Part shown: positions 1 through 9,003 of the stretch, one piece after another
Position numbering within the stretch: position 1 is the stretch's first letter
Layout of the letters: each line of letters starts with the position of its first letter
Origin: a virus
IMG/VR virus record: IMGVR_UViG_3300035670_000458
Span: 1 to 42,782 of that record
Direction: 5' to 3' (one strand)
DNA length: 42,782 nt
The notes under the pieces: generated by a model
Told to the model about the DNA's origin: nothing
What the model saw: only the letters and a program-made list of their open reading frames with translations
Databases searched by the model: none
Translations under genes and position numbers: made by a program

Positions 1-849
1 ATCTTCAGCGAAACCTTTTTCTATAATTTTAGCAGGATTAATACCCAATCTTTCAACTTGAGCTTCAGCACCTCCCACAACGGAACCATACAATCCGGCC
101 TGAGTAGGAGAGTATCCTTGGTCAAGTTTTTCTTGAGCAGACCTGCCGGCTGCCAAAGTTCCAAACCCCGCCAATCCGGCAGGAGTAAAAGCTATCAAAG
201 AGGACCCTATACCTTTTGATACATCTTCAGCAACTTTCCCGACAAAAGGCTTTTGTTCATATAGTTCCTGATTCCTCTGTTCATACCCCTGATAATAAGG
301 ATTTTCATCAATAAGATTTTCATTCTCCGACGGATAAACCCCCGTTATTTTCTGCCTTATATCCCGCATACCGGGAGAACGATAAAAAGTATTAGCGATA
401 CCCCTAACACCCTCATTAACCATCTGCCTGACTCCCTCTTTAACATCATCTAAGAAAGGAGTTTTATTTTCAGCGGCAGCTTGCCCCTTTTTAAATAATT
501 TCTGTTTAGCAGAAGGCGGCTCTTCAGCGAGAATCTTTTTATACCAAGGCAAATTTTTATAATACTCCTCATAAGGTATGATCTCACCCGAAGCAAACGG
601 ATACGGATTTGAATTCCCGGTCAAAGCAGATTCATTTGTCGTCGGCATAGCTGAAGCTTGCTGCCTGTACAATTCCTCTTCCTGCTGCCTAAATGCCCGA
701 GAAGCCTGCTTATTTTTTTTAAGTAACGGACTTTCCTCCATTTCAAAAACAAAATCATCCCAAGTTTTTATTTTATTTTCGAAAGAATTACCGGTTGAAT
801 TTTCTTTATTGCCTGCCTCTAAAACATAGTCATTCCAACTTTTGCTCAT
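1..849 (-). CDS. Giant polyvalent virion protein, N-terminal part (runs off window start)
   Basis: The frame opens with ATG at 849 behind a GGCGGTGA ribosome site and stays open for 283 codons to base 1. It begins 22 bases after the stop of the upstream late gene. The N-terminus is hydrophilic and Gln/Glu-rich; an E-S-P-L motif sits near residue 41. From about residue 215 it becomes glycine/alanine-rich and probably membrane-interacting. The last residues lead smoothly into the frame at the other window end (36919-42782): helices followed by a G-K-K-N-I-G-N-M segment and an EALEEM helix, a pattern familiar from large phage internal proteins. I infer that this is the first eighth of a protein of about 2,240 residues carried in the capsid and ejected with DNA. 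No enzymatic motif is visible in this part. Confidence 0.8.
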   Translation of the reverse strand, partial: MSKSWNDYVLEAGNKENSTGNSFENKIKTWDDFVFEMEESPLLKKNKQASRAFRQQEEELYRQQASAMPTTNESALTGNSNPYPFASGEIIPYEEYYKNLPWYKKILAEEPPSAKQKLFKKGQAAAENKTPFLDDVKEGVRQMVNEGVRGIANTFYRSPGMRDIRQKITGVYPSENENLIDENPYYQGYEQRNQELYEQKPFVGKVAEDVSKGIGSSLIAFTPAGLAGFGTLAAGRSAQEKLDQGYSPTQAGLYGSVVGGAEAQVERLGINPAKIIEKGFAED

Positions 850-870
850 AGATTCACCGCCTTAGTCAAT

Positions 871-2817
871 CTAATTTTTATCAGATGTTAAATACTTGCT
901 TAAATCAATATCAGTTTTATATTGATTAGTTCCTCTGAGGATATCAATAAATGCCTTCAAATCGCCTTTCCCGTTTAATACTTGAGCATTACTGTACCCG
1001 TTCGAATTAATTTTCTTAAACCATTCTTCGGGTTTTAATCCTGACTTAAGAAAATCATCATAAGCAGCCGAAATTCTCTCTGACCTTTCAGCCTCTATTC
1101 CAATTTTTGAAATATTAGCTTTAGCGGTAGCAGCCGCAGTATTTGCGTTCATCCTTGAAGTTTCGGCATTCTGTTGAGAAATTCCGATTTGAGCTTTACT
1201 TTCTGTAATCCTCTGCCGTATTTCTTCCATCTTCAAGGAAGCTTCAACAGGCCCATACTTTTTAGCAATATCAATTTCCTGCTTCATTTTTTCTATAGTC
1301 AATTTAGCTTGTTGCAATTTTGTTCCTGTCAACTCTTTAGCCAATTCTTTTTCAAGAGCTTTAATCTCGTTTTCAATTTCCTGAGATTTAACAATAACCG
1401 ACTGTTTGATTTGGTCCATAGTAGGGATTATCTCTGCCGACGAGTCGATAGTATTTCCATATTTAGCCATAAGTTCAGGACTTTTCCTAATTTTATCATT
1501 CCTGAAAGCCATCAAGATGCCTTTTAAAACAGGGTCATCAGTTTTATTTATAACTGCCGCATAATCCGGAATTGACCTGAGGTAACTAAGGGTGGTTTCC
1601 GGCAAAGTACTTATTACGGTCCTAACCGGTATATAACCTGTCTCTCGACCAACGGCAATCTGGTTTTGTAACTGACGTTGCTGTTCTTGCACTGTAGGTT
1701 TACCGTCATATTGTCCGGTTACATTTGATTGCGTAATACTATTTCCAAATTGCCTTTGCTGTTCCTGTACCGTTGGTGTGTTATTATAAGAACCGGTTAT
1801 ACTCGCCTCATTCACCCCTCTGTTAAAAGCAGTTTGAGCAGCATCCTGCCCGAGTCCATAAGCTGTCAAATAATTTTTCTGATTCTGCAATTGTTGATTC
1901 TGTTGCAGCTGTTGATTCTGAGCATACTGATTATAAACATTATTTTCCATGCCTTGTAATGCGTTTAACTGTGCAAACTGAGCGTTCCTGTCCGCGTTGA
2001 ATTGATTCATTGCCGTGTTGTAATAGCTTGGAATGAGTCCCTGCGCCGCTTCCTGCTGTTTTATCCCCGTAAACGTGTCAAAAACTCTTGTGCCTCTCTT
2101 CGCCATATCTTTTAGTACCGTTTCTTTAGCCTGCTTTTGTGCCTGCTGTAAAGCAGCATCATTGTTCGGGTCATAATTAAACTGCATACTTCTAATTTTT
2201 GCGAGTTGGTCGGCCAATTGCGCATTATACGGACTTTGATATGGCTGTACAGGAGTAAGCTGCGGCATATTAGCCGACAACTCTGCACTTACCATTTTTG
2301 CTAATTTCATGTAGTCAATGTTTCCGGTATTGTTTGTATTAATACTGGTATTTCCCGTATTCCCTGTACCAACACCAATATTACCCGTATTCCCTGTACC
2401 AACACCAATATTACCCGTATTCCCTGTACCGACACCCGTATTACCGGTATTAGTAAAAACAGGTTGACCTCCGACATAGTTTATGCCTATATCGGAAGGA
2501 TTCCCGCTTCCGATTTTACTTCCACCTGCAAATCCACCTGCAAATCCACCCGCAGGGATAGGATTAGGCGCAATGCCATTCGCCGCTAATGTATTATTAT
2601 TAGCCTGCCATTCCAAAGCCGTCATTGTCGGCGCAGCCGTAGACCCCGGAACACTTACATTTGCTGTCGGTACAGCAGGTGTAGCGACTGAACCCGGAAC
2701 ACCCGCAACAGGAGCAGGCGCATATTGAGCCGCCTTATCAAGATATGTTTGCGGATTACCTCCGTTTTTCGCCGCTAAATTTGCAAGATTCATATAAACA
2801 CTGTATTTATCTGCCAT
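871..2817 (-). CDS. Putative internal/ejection-type virion protein with repeat-rich N-terminus and coiled coils
   Basis: The start is ATG at 2817 (M-A-D-K), behind GGAGAG; an upstream in-frame methionine at 2904 has no such site and would overlap the preceding gene. The product is 648 aa. Residues about 1-70 are Ala/Pro/Val-rich. Residues about 120-180 carry a Gly-Asn-Thr tandem repeat encoded by 30-bp DNA units. The middle is Gln/Asn-rich with degenerate direct repeats around a V-Q-E-Q-Q-R-Q motif seen twice. Residues about 480-600 are a long charged coiled coil. It lies between the needle/fibre-like gene and the giant protein, the place where P22-type phages carry ejection proteins. I recognise no family; the ejection role is inferred from position, size and composition. 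A tail-fibre-like role is possible. Confidence 0.75.
   Translation of the reverse strand: MADKYSVYMNLANLAAKNGGNPQTYLDKAAQYAPAPVAGVPGSVATPAVPTANVSVPGSTAAPTMTALEWQANNNTLAANGIAPNPIPAGGFAGGFAGGSKIGSGNPSDIGINYVGGQPVFTNTGNTGVGTGNTGNIGVGTGNTGNIGVGTGNTGNTSINTNNTGNIDYMKLAKMVSAELSANMPQLTPVQPYQSPYNAQLADQLAKIRSMQFNYDPNNDAALQQAQKQAKETVLKDMAKRGTRVFDTFTGIKQQEAAQGLIPSYYNTAMNQFNADRNAQFAQLNALQGMENNVYNQYAQNQQLQQNQQLQNQKNYLTAYGLGQDAAQTAFNRGVNEASITGSYNNTPTVQEQQRQFGNSITQSNVTGQYDGKPTVQEQQRQLQNQIAVGRETGYIPVRTVISTLPETTLSYLRSIPDYAAVINKTDDPVLKGILMAFRNDKIRKSPELMAKYGNTIDSSAEIIPTMDQIKQSVIVKSQEIENEIKALEKELAKELTGTKLQQAKLTIEKMKQEIDIAKKYGPVEASLKMEEIRQRITESKAQIGISQQNAETSRMNANTAAATAKANISKIGIEAERSERISAAYDDFLKSGLKPEEWFKKINSNGYSNAQVLNGKGDLKAFIDILRGTNQYKTDIDLSKYLTSDKN
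2354..2443. repeat. 30-bp tandem repeat, three copies, inside a late structural gene
   Basis: Three consecutive 30-bp units begin at 2354, 2384 and 2414. The first two are identical and the third has diverged in its second half. They encode the Gly-Asn-Thr-rich 10-residue repeat of the 648-aa protein. The length is a multiple of three, so copy-number change keeps the frame. Confidence 0.85.
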
Positions 2818-2842
2818 GCTATCACTCTCCTTGTTATAACTC

Positions 2843-3520
2843 TTATATTGAGGTTGCAGATACAACACCCGCATTATCAACCGTGATACGCCAACTTGTA
2901 CCATCCGGGGATTTCACTACCGGACCTTTGGAGCTGTCAAAAGTTAAATCTCCCGTCATATTATCGCCTGAATCATTTACGGGCGTATAACCTAAAGCAG
3001 CTTGTTTCCCGTTGAATGTAGACCAATCGTTTTTATCCAAATAACCATCATGAGTAGCATCGGCTTTAGGTATAGATACCGTATTTACAAGCCTCCCCAA
3101 TGGCGTTGAAAACGTCAAAGGGTTTTCGTAATCTGTCCCGGCCGTAGCTGCTCCAACACTTCCTGCTGTACCTTTTAATATTCCCGCTAAAGAACCGATA
3201 GTCATTCCGGCAAACGTCGGGCTTGCTGTTGAGTCCAAATCTTGCGGGCCCGAAAGCGTAATTGTACCGTCACCATCATTAGTCACTGTAACCCTTTTCG
3301 CCGTGCCGGCAATCCAACTCGTCAAATCCGATACACTTTCCAAACTGCCTGATGCATTGGTAGAAACAATCCTGCTTGCAGACAATCCCAAAATAATACT
3401 CGAAACATCAATATGCCTTAACAAATGCCTCAAGCGTCTTTCAAGTTCAATCTTATACTGAAGAATATCTTTAGCCGGGTCGCCTGTATTCGGAATAGAA
3501 ATATTTGGTAACATCCCCAT
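2843..3520 (-). CDS. Tail needle or head/tail fibre-like protein
   Basis: The start is ATG at 3520, with GGAGGG spaced about 7 bases upstream; an earlier GTG at 3526 sits on the ribosome site itself. The product is 225 aa. The N-terminus has an amphipathic, probably coiled-coil, segment (residues about 18-40). The middle contains an S-A-S-P-T-F-A-G-M-T-I-G type segment common in trimeric phage fibres. The C-terminus (about residues 170-225) ends in a D-G-T-S-W-R-I-T-V-D-N motif typical of small fibre tip domains. It follows the hub-like gene directly (12-base gap), where P22 encodes needle gp26. Needle versus head fibre cannot be settled by eye. Confidence 0.65.
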   Translation of the reverse strand: MGMLPNISIPNTGDPAKDILQYKIELERRLRHLLRHIDVSSIILGLSASRIVSTNASGSLESVSDLTSWIAGTAKRVTVTNDGDGTITLSGPQDLDSTASPTFAGMTIGSLAGILKGTAGSVGAATAGTDYENPLTFSTPLGRLVNTVSIPKADATHDGYLDKNDWSTFNGKQAALGYTPVNDSGDNMTGDLTFDSSKGPVVKSPDGTSWRITVDNAGVVSATSI

Positions 3521-3532
3521 AAGCACACCCTC

Positions 3533-4930
3533 CTAATCGTGTATTCTTCCGTGAATCTCTAAATAATGCAGCTTGCTCGGTCCTGTACCCGATACTTTCA
3601 ACCTATTCCACTTAACCGCATTTAAAGTCGTTGAAGGTATCCTCACCCTCTGATTCTGTTCATTTGCACTCGTAGAAAACGTATACAAAGTAGCCCAATC
3701 ATTATTATCCACAGTTTCCGAATAACTTAGTATAAGCGTGCTGCCGCTTGGCAAGTCGACAATTGCATAAATATCCGATATAGTTTTTAGATTCTTAAGC
3801 GGTACAAAATTCATAACTCCCGTTTCATGGCTCCACGTAATAGCCGTAGAATCATCAGCAGTTCCTTGATTGAGCTTTTGCACAATGCCGCCCGTAGTTA
3901 TACCGTATAAATCTTGTCCTGCCGTAAAAAAGTTAACAAACCCGACATTCCAGACATACCACATCTTCAAATCTACATCATACTCAAGTGTTAGGTTATT
4001 TGTCGTTTGGGCTGCACCGTAGGGAAACGACAAATATATGTATTTCCCCCATTGCCCGGCACAAATATTTTGCTTATAGGTATAGTTAATATTTTCAAGA
4101 TAAGACTTAACTTTCTGACTGACATCAATAGGCAACCCTCCTGTAAATGCCAAAAACTTACCGTAATCAAGCCAATATAAAACTCCCGTTTGGCCGTGTA
4201 TAATCGTTGCTCTTTGACTGACATTCCCTACCGGTATAGGCTCACTCGGGTCAAAATCATCGGAGGTTTTCCCATAGACGATGTGCATACTCTGGTCACT
4301 CCATCCGATTGTCATATCATTGTAAACGGCTAAGGCCGTTTCGGTTCCAATCATACCATACAACCCGATTTGGTCTGCATCCCCTGTAGTCCAATTAGTT
4401 ATATCCCCAACATCACTGGCATATATAGTAGCATTAAGCAACGCAAACATACGATTATCCGAAGCCGCCATAAGCTTTGTCGCAGGCATAGCCGTAAGAT
4501 TAGCAGCCGCCGACCCGTTCCAAGATTTCTTTTCAGTCCCATTTGAGAATATCGTATACTTTGTACTCCCGTCGGTAAACTCAATAAACTCGGCTTTAGC
4601 ATTAGTCAATCCCGTAGCAACATTAACATAAGCACTCGTACCCGCATTCCAATACTTCCAAGTCGTACCGTCCACGACATGAAAAACACTTGCCCCCCTT
4701 GCCGTAGCACCGTTTACGGCTGTCAACGGAGTCCCTCCCGACCCGTACATTGCGACAGTCCCGGGCCTCGGAGCAAGCGCAGGATAGTACCTATTCGAAA
4801 CATTCAATTGAGAAACGCCTTCAGACAATTTAATCTCGAAGGCGTTTACCCCTGTGTTTACACCATCACCCAATTTCAGTATAACGGGTTTCATTTTATT
4901 CGGAAGCGACCTAACGCCCCAATAGGCCAT
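3533..4930 (-). CDS. Tail hub / packaged-DNA stabilization protein (P22 gp10-like)
   Basis: 465 aa, ATG at 4930 with GAGGGAGTG upstream. The sequence is beta-rich with repeated short W- and Y-containing blades (for example W-K-Y-W-N, N-W-T-T-G-D, Y-D-V-D-L-K-M-W-Y-V-W-N), consistent with a beta-propeller. The N-terminal L-G-D-G-V-N-T segment followed by an L-N-V-S-N-R-Y-Y pattern resembles podovirus proteins that cap the adaptor ring. It follows the adaptor-like gene by 17 bases, matching the gp4-gp10 order of P22. The role is inferred from order and fold-like features; no catalytic residues are expected. It would sit at the neck and hold packaged DNA in place. Confidence 0.65.
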   Translation of the reverse strand: MAYWGVRSLPNKMKPVILKLGDGVNTGVNAFEIKLSEGVSQLNVSNRYYPALAPRPGTVAMYGSGGTPLTAVNGATARGASVFHVVDGTTWKYWNAGTSAYVNVATGLTNAKAEFIEFTDGSTKYTIFSNGTEKKSWNGSAAANLTAMPATKLMAASDNRMFALLNATIYASDVGDITNWTTGDADQIGLYGMIGTETALAVYNDMTIGWSDQSMHIVYGKTSDDFDPSEPIPVGNVSQRATIIHGQTGVLYWLDYGKFLAFTGGLPIDVSQKVKSYLENINYTYKQNICAGQWGKYIYLSFPYGAAQTTNNLTLEYDVDLKMWYVWNVGFVNFFTAGQDLYGITTGGIVQKLNQGTADDSTAITWSHETGVMNFVPLKNLKTISDIYAIVDLPSGSTLILSYSETVDNNDWATLYTFSTSANEQNQRVRIPSTTLNAVKWNRLKVSGTGPSKLHYLEIHGRIHD

Positions 4931-4947
4931 ACAACATCACTCCCTCA

Positions 4948-5607
4948 TCAATATTCTTCAACTTGTCTTGCTTTAAGCGGCGCAGTATCAAACTTATCCT
5001 GCAAATCCTTTAAAGCGGTTGTCATTTCTCCATCATATTTCCGCTGCCAATAGTCCGCAATAGTAGCATCCGGATTATCCCCGATACTCGCACAATTCTG
5101 AATCAACCCGTATTTAAGCAAATTATGATACTTTGCATCCACTTCGGGAATATCCGTAGTAGCAGATATAGCCGTAATCTCACGATAGTAATACCACCTT
5201 ATTTCTAAATTAGTCGTCTGCAATGCCGCCCCGTCTTTAACAAGCATAACAGTATTGTTACCGATAAACGTATAATAACACCCGTCGTCAATCTCTCTGC
5301 TGTCATTAACCCCCACATACTCGAATGTATCCCAAACAGTATCATCATCAATGCTCCCTGTAGCCTCTTGAGAAACCATAATCTTAATAATCTGCTCGGG
5401 CTTGCAATCGCTCGGCAAGCTGTATGTAAGTTGGTCGTCTATCGAGTATGACGTATAATAATCATGTTCCCAACGCACTCTTAAAAGCTTATTATCAATT
5501 TCATCAAGTATCTGATTCAATATGATAATCTTATTTGCACTCGACACATCTGCCGTCCGTGGATACATTAATTCCGCATAACTTATAATTTGTGCAACCG
5601 TAGCCAA
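4948..5607 (-). CDS. Head-tail adaptor (P22 gp4 / T7 gp11-like)
   Basis: 219 aa, ATG at 5607. The N-terminal half is helical, with a segment around residues 20-40 (I-I-I-L-N-Q-I-L-D-E-I) followed by a W-E-H-D-Y-Y-T motif and a beta-region containing Y-S-L-P-S-D-C, a pattern typical of phage adaptor proteins that bind below the portal. A C-terminal helical segment contains Y-W-Q-R-K-Y-D. Size is close to P22 gp4 (166 aa) and T7 gp11 (196 aa). It is the first of the adaptor, hub, needle series in this operon. The assignment rests on pattern and position and could be confirmed by profile search. Confidence 0.65.
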   Translation of the reverse strand: MATVAQIISYAELMYPRTADVSSANKIIILNQILDEIDNKLLRVRWEHDYYTSYSIDDQLTYSLPSDCKPEQIIKIMVSQEATGSIDDDTVWDTFEYVGVNDSREIDDGCYYTFIGNNTVMLVKDGAALQTTNLEIRWYYYREITAISATTDIPEVDAKYHNLLKYGLIQNCASIGDNPDATIADYWQRKYDGEMTTALKDLQDKFDTAPLKARQVEEY

Positions 5608-5620
5608 ATAATATCACCCC

Positions 5621-6205
5621 CTACACCAACAAGGTTTTTGAAAAGTCAGCCTGCTTTAAATCATCAATAAAATTAAATATATTATCACAATCACCTGTAG
5701 AGGGTTCATTCCCTGACCCAAACATTGTTGTCAAGTCAACAACTAAAACTTCTTTAACTTTCATCACTTTTCCATTTGCTGTGGCCGCATCAGCGTATCG
5801 TGGATATATCACAAATTTTATATTCCCCGTTTCGACGGCTGTTAATGTAACAATCCCCGTAAGTTTATACCATGTATCTATAGTTGGTACAGTTTGATTT
5901 TTTGCTACTTGCTGTCCCCCTGTTGTACCTTGTATAACAGTAAATATATTAAGTGCTGATGAATTTGTTACTTGAGCCAAACAGGCAACATATAATTTTT
6001 TCCCTGTAGCACAAGCCGTCAATGTGCTTTTATTTGCTTCAGGGTATGCGCCCCCGCCGTTACCTGTAACACTTAATATATTATTAGAAGCTGATATTGC
6101 TGAATTATTTACGCCCCATCCTGTTGTATCTACAAAATTCCCATTGGTTAAGAGATTTGTATACGTAAATACGCATAACTGTTTACTAAAATTTATTAGT
6201 TTCAT
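5621..6205 (-). CDS. Tail-associated carbohydrate-binding-like protein
   Basis: 194 aa, ATG at 6205. After about 15 residues it enters a jelly-roll-like domain that begins with N-L-L-T-N-G-N-F and a T-T-G-W motif, the usual opening of galactose-binding/CBM-like modules in phage tail proteins. It ends with a D-L-T-T-M-F-G-S-G-N-E-P segment, a signature often found after such modules in Bacillota phage tail proteins. It is only 15 bases from the tailspike gene. I infer a role in host-surface sugar recognition, possibly as an accessory to the spike. No catalytic residues are evident. Confidence 0.7.
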   Translation of the reverse strand: MKLINFSKQLCVFTYTNLLTNGNFVDTTGWGVNNSAISASNNILSVTGNGGGAYPEANKSTLTACATGKKLYVACLAQVTNSSALNIFTVIQGTTGGQQVAKNQTVPTIDTWYKLTGIVTLTAVETGNIKFVIYPRYADAATANGKVMKVKEVLVVDLTTMFGSGNEPSTGDCDNIFNFIDDLKQADFSKTLLV

Positions 6206-6220
6206 AATACAACTCCTTTT

Positions 6221-7840
6221 TTAGTTAAGAGCTACCCAATCTGTATTAGTAAGACCTATCGACTTATACCAATCGCTGTTTGTAGAATCAAAAACTTCTT
6301 CACCTATAAATCTGGGAGTCAAAACTCCGCTTGGGCTTCCTGCATTTGTCCTATATCCTATCTGAGAGAATTCATACCACGTACCTTGAGAAATAGTTAT
6401 TGTTTGGCCTGTGACAGTTACTTTTACAGACGGGTCAACTTCAAATGTTCCTGCGACATAATCAATTGCATCAATAACAGCATATAATGTGGCAGGCCCC
6501 GTATCTGCACCGGGTATTTCTACGTAATCCCCCAATTGAAATTTAGTTATATCTGTCGGCGTTACGGTATTAGTAGTTGAATCAGCATCACAGCCGGCGT
6601 CTGTAACCGCAGTAGATTTATTGAATCCCCACGTAGCTGCACCCAAAAAATACCACCCTACAGGATCACCGATAGCCCTATTTGTGTTATAACATATAGA
6701 CCCGTGCTTATATCTTCCTGATGTTGGTTTTGCAGACGCATAAGTAATGATTTGACCGTCAAGAATTGTTCCGTATTCGTCTCCTGACATGCTAACAGAT
6801 TCGGCTACCTCTTTTGTTGATGAACGATAAGGATAAGCTATCTTATAAGTCGTCGAAAGATACCTATTGTTGTTAATGATTAACATATCAAGATAGCATT
6901 CAAGAGCATATATTGCAAATTTTGTAATCGTATTAAAATAATTGTTGTTGATGGTTATGTTTTTAAAATCGTCACCGTCAAAATATATTCCATAAGGAGC
7001 GTCGTACATAAGATTGTTTCTAAATGTTACATTATGTACAGCACCTTCTAAATACCAACAATAATCATTCGATGGTGATTCAGTGTGATTTCCGGTTACT
7101 TCAACATTATAGCATCCATTACCAATATGACTTCCGACATTATCAAGCACATTATCAGCAATAACTAATGTTTCAACCTGAGTTCCGGCTGAATAATTAG
7201 TTAAACCCGTTTCTCCAATGCTTATATTATACGTATCATTATCCCATAAAGTATTATTTTTGATGTATATAGTTGTTGAAGCGTTTACTTCGTCGCTTCT
7301 CTTATAGCAAGCAATACCCCTCGTACAATCATTTATATTGTTGCCGATTACATATGTTGTCCATGCACCGGAAATCATTATGCCGGTTGCCAAATTGCGC
7401 AGTGTATTACTTCTAATATAAATCTTTCTGCTCGTACCGTGTACATATATACCTGTGCCAACATTTGTGCCATTTGACCTGATATTAAGATCTTCAATTT
7501 CCAACCCGATAACATTATCAATATCAATACCTGTCATTGAACCTTCAAGCAATATATTACTACCATCAGCATAGTTTACGCCTATTAATTTTGTATCATT
7601 ATAGGCTATGCTTAAAGCTGATGTTATGTAATACGTACCTTGCGGGAAAAATACAATAGCTCCGCCGGCAGCAACAGCCGCATCAATGGTATCCTGTATA
7701 GATTCGGTATCATCCGTTGTACCATCGCCAACAGCACCATAGTTCTTAACACTTAGAATACCAAACTTATCACTTTCCAATAAATTGCTTAATTCAGATT
7801 GTGCCGTCAAATACGCTATCTGTTCAGCCATTGTAGTCAT
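6221..7840 (-). CDS. Tailspike with right-handed beta-helix (pectate-lyase-like) domain
   Basis: 539 aa, ATG at 7840 behind GGGGGTG. Residues about 28-90 hold the classic entry motif of pectate-lyase-3 / tailspike helices: V-K-N-Y-G-A-V-G-D-G-T-T-D-D-T, then F-F-P-Q-G-T-Y-Y-I. This is followed by about 250 residues of I-x-N-N-x-x-type beta-helix rungs (I-I-N-N-N-R-Y-L, I-T-I-N-N-N-Y-F, N-V-T-F-R-N-N). The C-terminal third is beta-rich and probably a trimer or receptor domain. The family binds, and often cleaves, surface polysaccharides; the catalytic residues cannot be placed by eye. It neighbours a CBM-like gene, supporting a glycan target. Confidence 0.85.
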   Translation of the reverse strand: MTTMAEQIAYLTAQSELSNLLESDKFGILSVKNYGAVGDGTTDDTESIQDTIDAAVAAGGAIVFFPQGTYYITSALSIAYNDTKLIGVNYADGSNILLEGSMTGIDIDNVIGLEIEDLNIRSNGTNVGTGIYVHGTSRKIYIRSNTLRNLATGIMISGAWTTYVIGNNINDCTRGIACYKRSDEVNASTTIYIKNNTLWDNDTYNISIGETGLTNYSAGTQVETLVIADNVLDNVGSHIGNGCYNVEVTGNHTESPSNDYCWYLEGAVHNVTFRNNLMYDAPYGIYFDGDDFKNITINNNYFNTITKFAIYALECYLDMLIINNNRYLSTTYKIAYPYRSSTKEVAESVSMSGDEYGTILDGQIITYASAKPTSGRYKHGSICYNTNRAIGDPVGWYFLGAATWGFNKSTAVTDAGCDADSTTNTVTPTDITKFQLGDYVEIPGADTGPATLYAVIDAIDYVAGTFEVDPSVKVTVTGQTITISQGTWYEFSQIGYRTNAGSPSGVLTPRFIGEEVFDSTNSDWYKSIGLTNTDWVALN

Positions 7841-7852
7841 GAGCGCACCCCC

Positions 7853-8443
7853 TTAGTCTTTTAAAACTTTAATTTGCGCCGTACTCCCGGAAGTATCACC
7901 AATCAGATATATAAATCCATTCCCCGGAACTTTCATATCTTCTGCCATTCCCGCAGTATACTTAAACGAATTATTAGTTGTCGGATAAATAAGCTTATTG
8001 TTTGCATTAACCCAAGTATTCCCGCTAATATTGTGAAACAAAATATTCTTTCCTGCAAGCATAAATCCGACTGAAGCCCTACTTCTGTTACCCGCCGTTA
8101 TAGTCCCTATCGTAGCGTTACCGCTTGCTTCCCTCACCGTAATAGTTCCGACAGCAACGGTACTGAATCTGCCGTATATATCACCCAAGAAAAACCCGTA
8201 CACATTATTCCAAGCAGTTTCAACAGTAGCCGCCTGACTCGTCCCCAACATAGTAACAGTTTCATACATCAATACATTAGTCCCGTATTTAGTCCCGATA
8301 ATCGTCAACATATTCACATCGCTTGCACTGTCAGATATAACCTCGACCCCGTCATTAGCCGGCATATTGGCCAATGCCGACCCTCCAATTTGGAATAACG
8401 GGATGCAGTAATCTTGCTCTTTAAACTGAGGAAATGATAGCAT
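7853..8443 (-). CDS. Structural protein of unknown role
   Basis: 196 aa, ATG at 8443. The sequence is rich in small and hydrophobic residues with alternating beta patterns and several Gly-Thr-Ile-Thr type strands, typical of virion proteins. There is no signal peptide, membrane segment or known motif. It lies 12 bases before the tailspike gene within the late operon, so it is probably a head decoration, spike-attachment or tail accessory protein. I do not recognise the family. Confidence 0.7.
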   Translation of the reverse strand: MLSFPQFKEQDYCIPLFQIGGSALANMPANDGVEVISDSASDVNMLTIIGTKYGTNVLMYETVTMLGTSQAATVETAWNNVYGFFLGDIYGRFSTVAVGTITVREASGNATIGTITAGNRSRASVGFMLAGKNILFHNISGNTWVNANNKLIYPTTNNSFKYTAGMAEDMKVPGNGFIYLIGDTSGSTAQIKVLKD

Positions 8444-8449
8444 CTATAA

Positions 8450-8719
8450 TCACCCTTTCTTGAGTTTTTTTCCGCAATTAACAATATCAATCGTTTTTTT
8501 GTGATAGCCGCTACAGTGCTTGCAGAACAGCCCCGTAACCGCTGAAGTTTTACTTTCGGTTAGATTTGATAACTCTTCCGCTTGCGCAAACGGTACAGTA
8601 GCGGCTAAAACACCATTCGAGTCCGACAACGCTTGGTTTAAATTCTTGAGTTCCTGCCAAATGTTATACAACAATTGTTCTTTCAAATCCATTCGTGCTT
8701 CCCGTTTTATTTCAAACAT
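8450..8719 (-). CDS. Small zinc-binding-like late protein
   Basis: 89 aa from ATG at 8719 (M-F-E-I-K-R-E), which overlaps the end of the preceding coiled-coil gene by 8 bases and has AGGTG at suitable spacing; ATG at 8725 is an alternative. The N-terminal half is helical. The C-terminus carries C-K-H-C-S-G-Y-H followed by a further Cys, a possible zinc knuckle. The function is unknown. Position among head/tail genes suggests a virion-associated or assembly role. Confidence 0.6.
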   Translation of the reverse strand: MFEIKREARMDLKEQLLYNIWQELKNLNQALSDSNGVLAATVPFAQAEELSNLTESKTSAVTGLFCKHCSGYHKKTIDIVNCGKKLKKG

Positions 8720-8945
8720 TTTCATCACCTGTGATTTCGTTCTCATCAGCTTTTATATCGGTGCTGGTATCACTGTCTCTTTCCAACTCCTTCAATGCTT
8801 CAATTTTACCCCTCAAAAAATTAGCATGTGCCGCCAACTCTTCACCTTTCTTGTTGAAAATAACGATTTGTTCTCTTACATTCTGCATAGCCTTCATGGT
8901 ATTGTGTAAATCAACTTCAACTTTCGCAATCTTAGTTTTCAACAT
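8712..8945 (-). CDS. Small coiled-coil late protein
   Basis: 77 aa, ATG at 8945 behind GGAGGG. Residues about 5-55 form one continuous amphipathic helix with heptad-like hydrophobic spacing, followed by an acidic tail (D-S-D-T-S-T-D). No family was recognised. The gene follows an intrinsic terminator by about 27 bases and overlaps the next gene, so the two are probably co-translated. Confidence 0.65.
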   Translation of the reverse strand: MLKTKIAKVEVDLHNTMKAMQNVREQIVIFNKKGEELAAHANFLRGKIEALKELERDSDTSTDIKADENEITGDENV

Positions 8946-8969
8946 AATATCCCTCCATAAAATTTATAA

Positions 8970-8992
8970 AAAGGGGGATTATCTCCCCCTAC
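8970..8992 (-). terminator. Intrinsic terminator inside the late operon
   Basis: On the minus strand the sequence reads AGGGGG, then AGATAAT, then CCCCCT followed by four more T: a 6-bp GC stem with a U-tract. It starts about 12 bases after the stop of the repeat-rich structural gene (9004). Downstream late genes must be reached by readthrough, antitermination or another promoter. Confidence 0.8.
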
Positions 8993-9003
8993 AACAAAAT
9001 AAA

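Noticed and set aside
3533-8443. Siphovirus or myovirus tail module
   Set aside because: No tape-measure, tube, sheath or baseplate-like gene and no tail chaperone pair; the adaptor/hub/spike order fits a podovirus.
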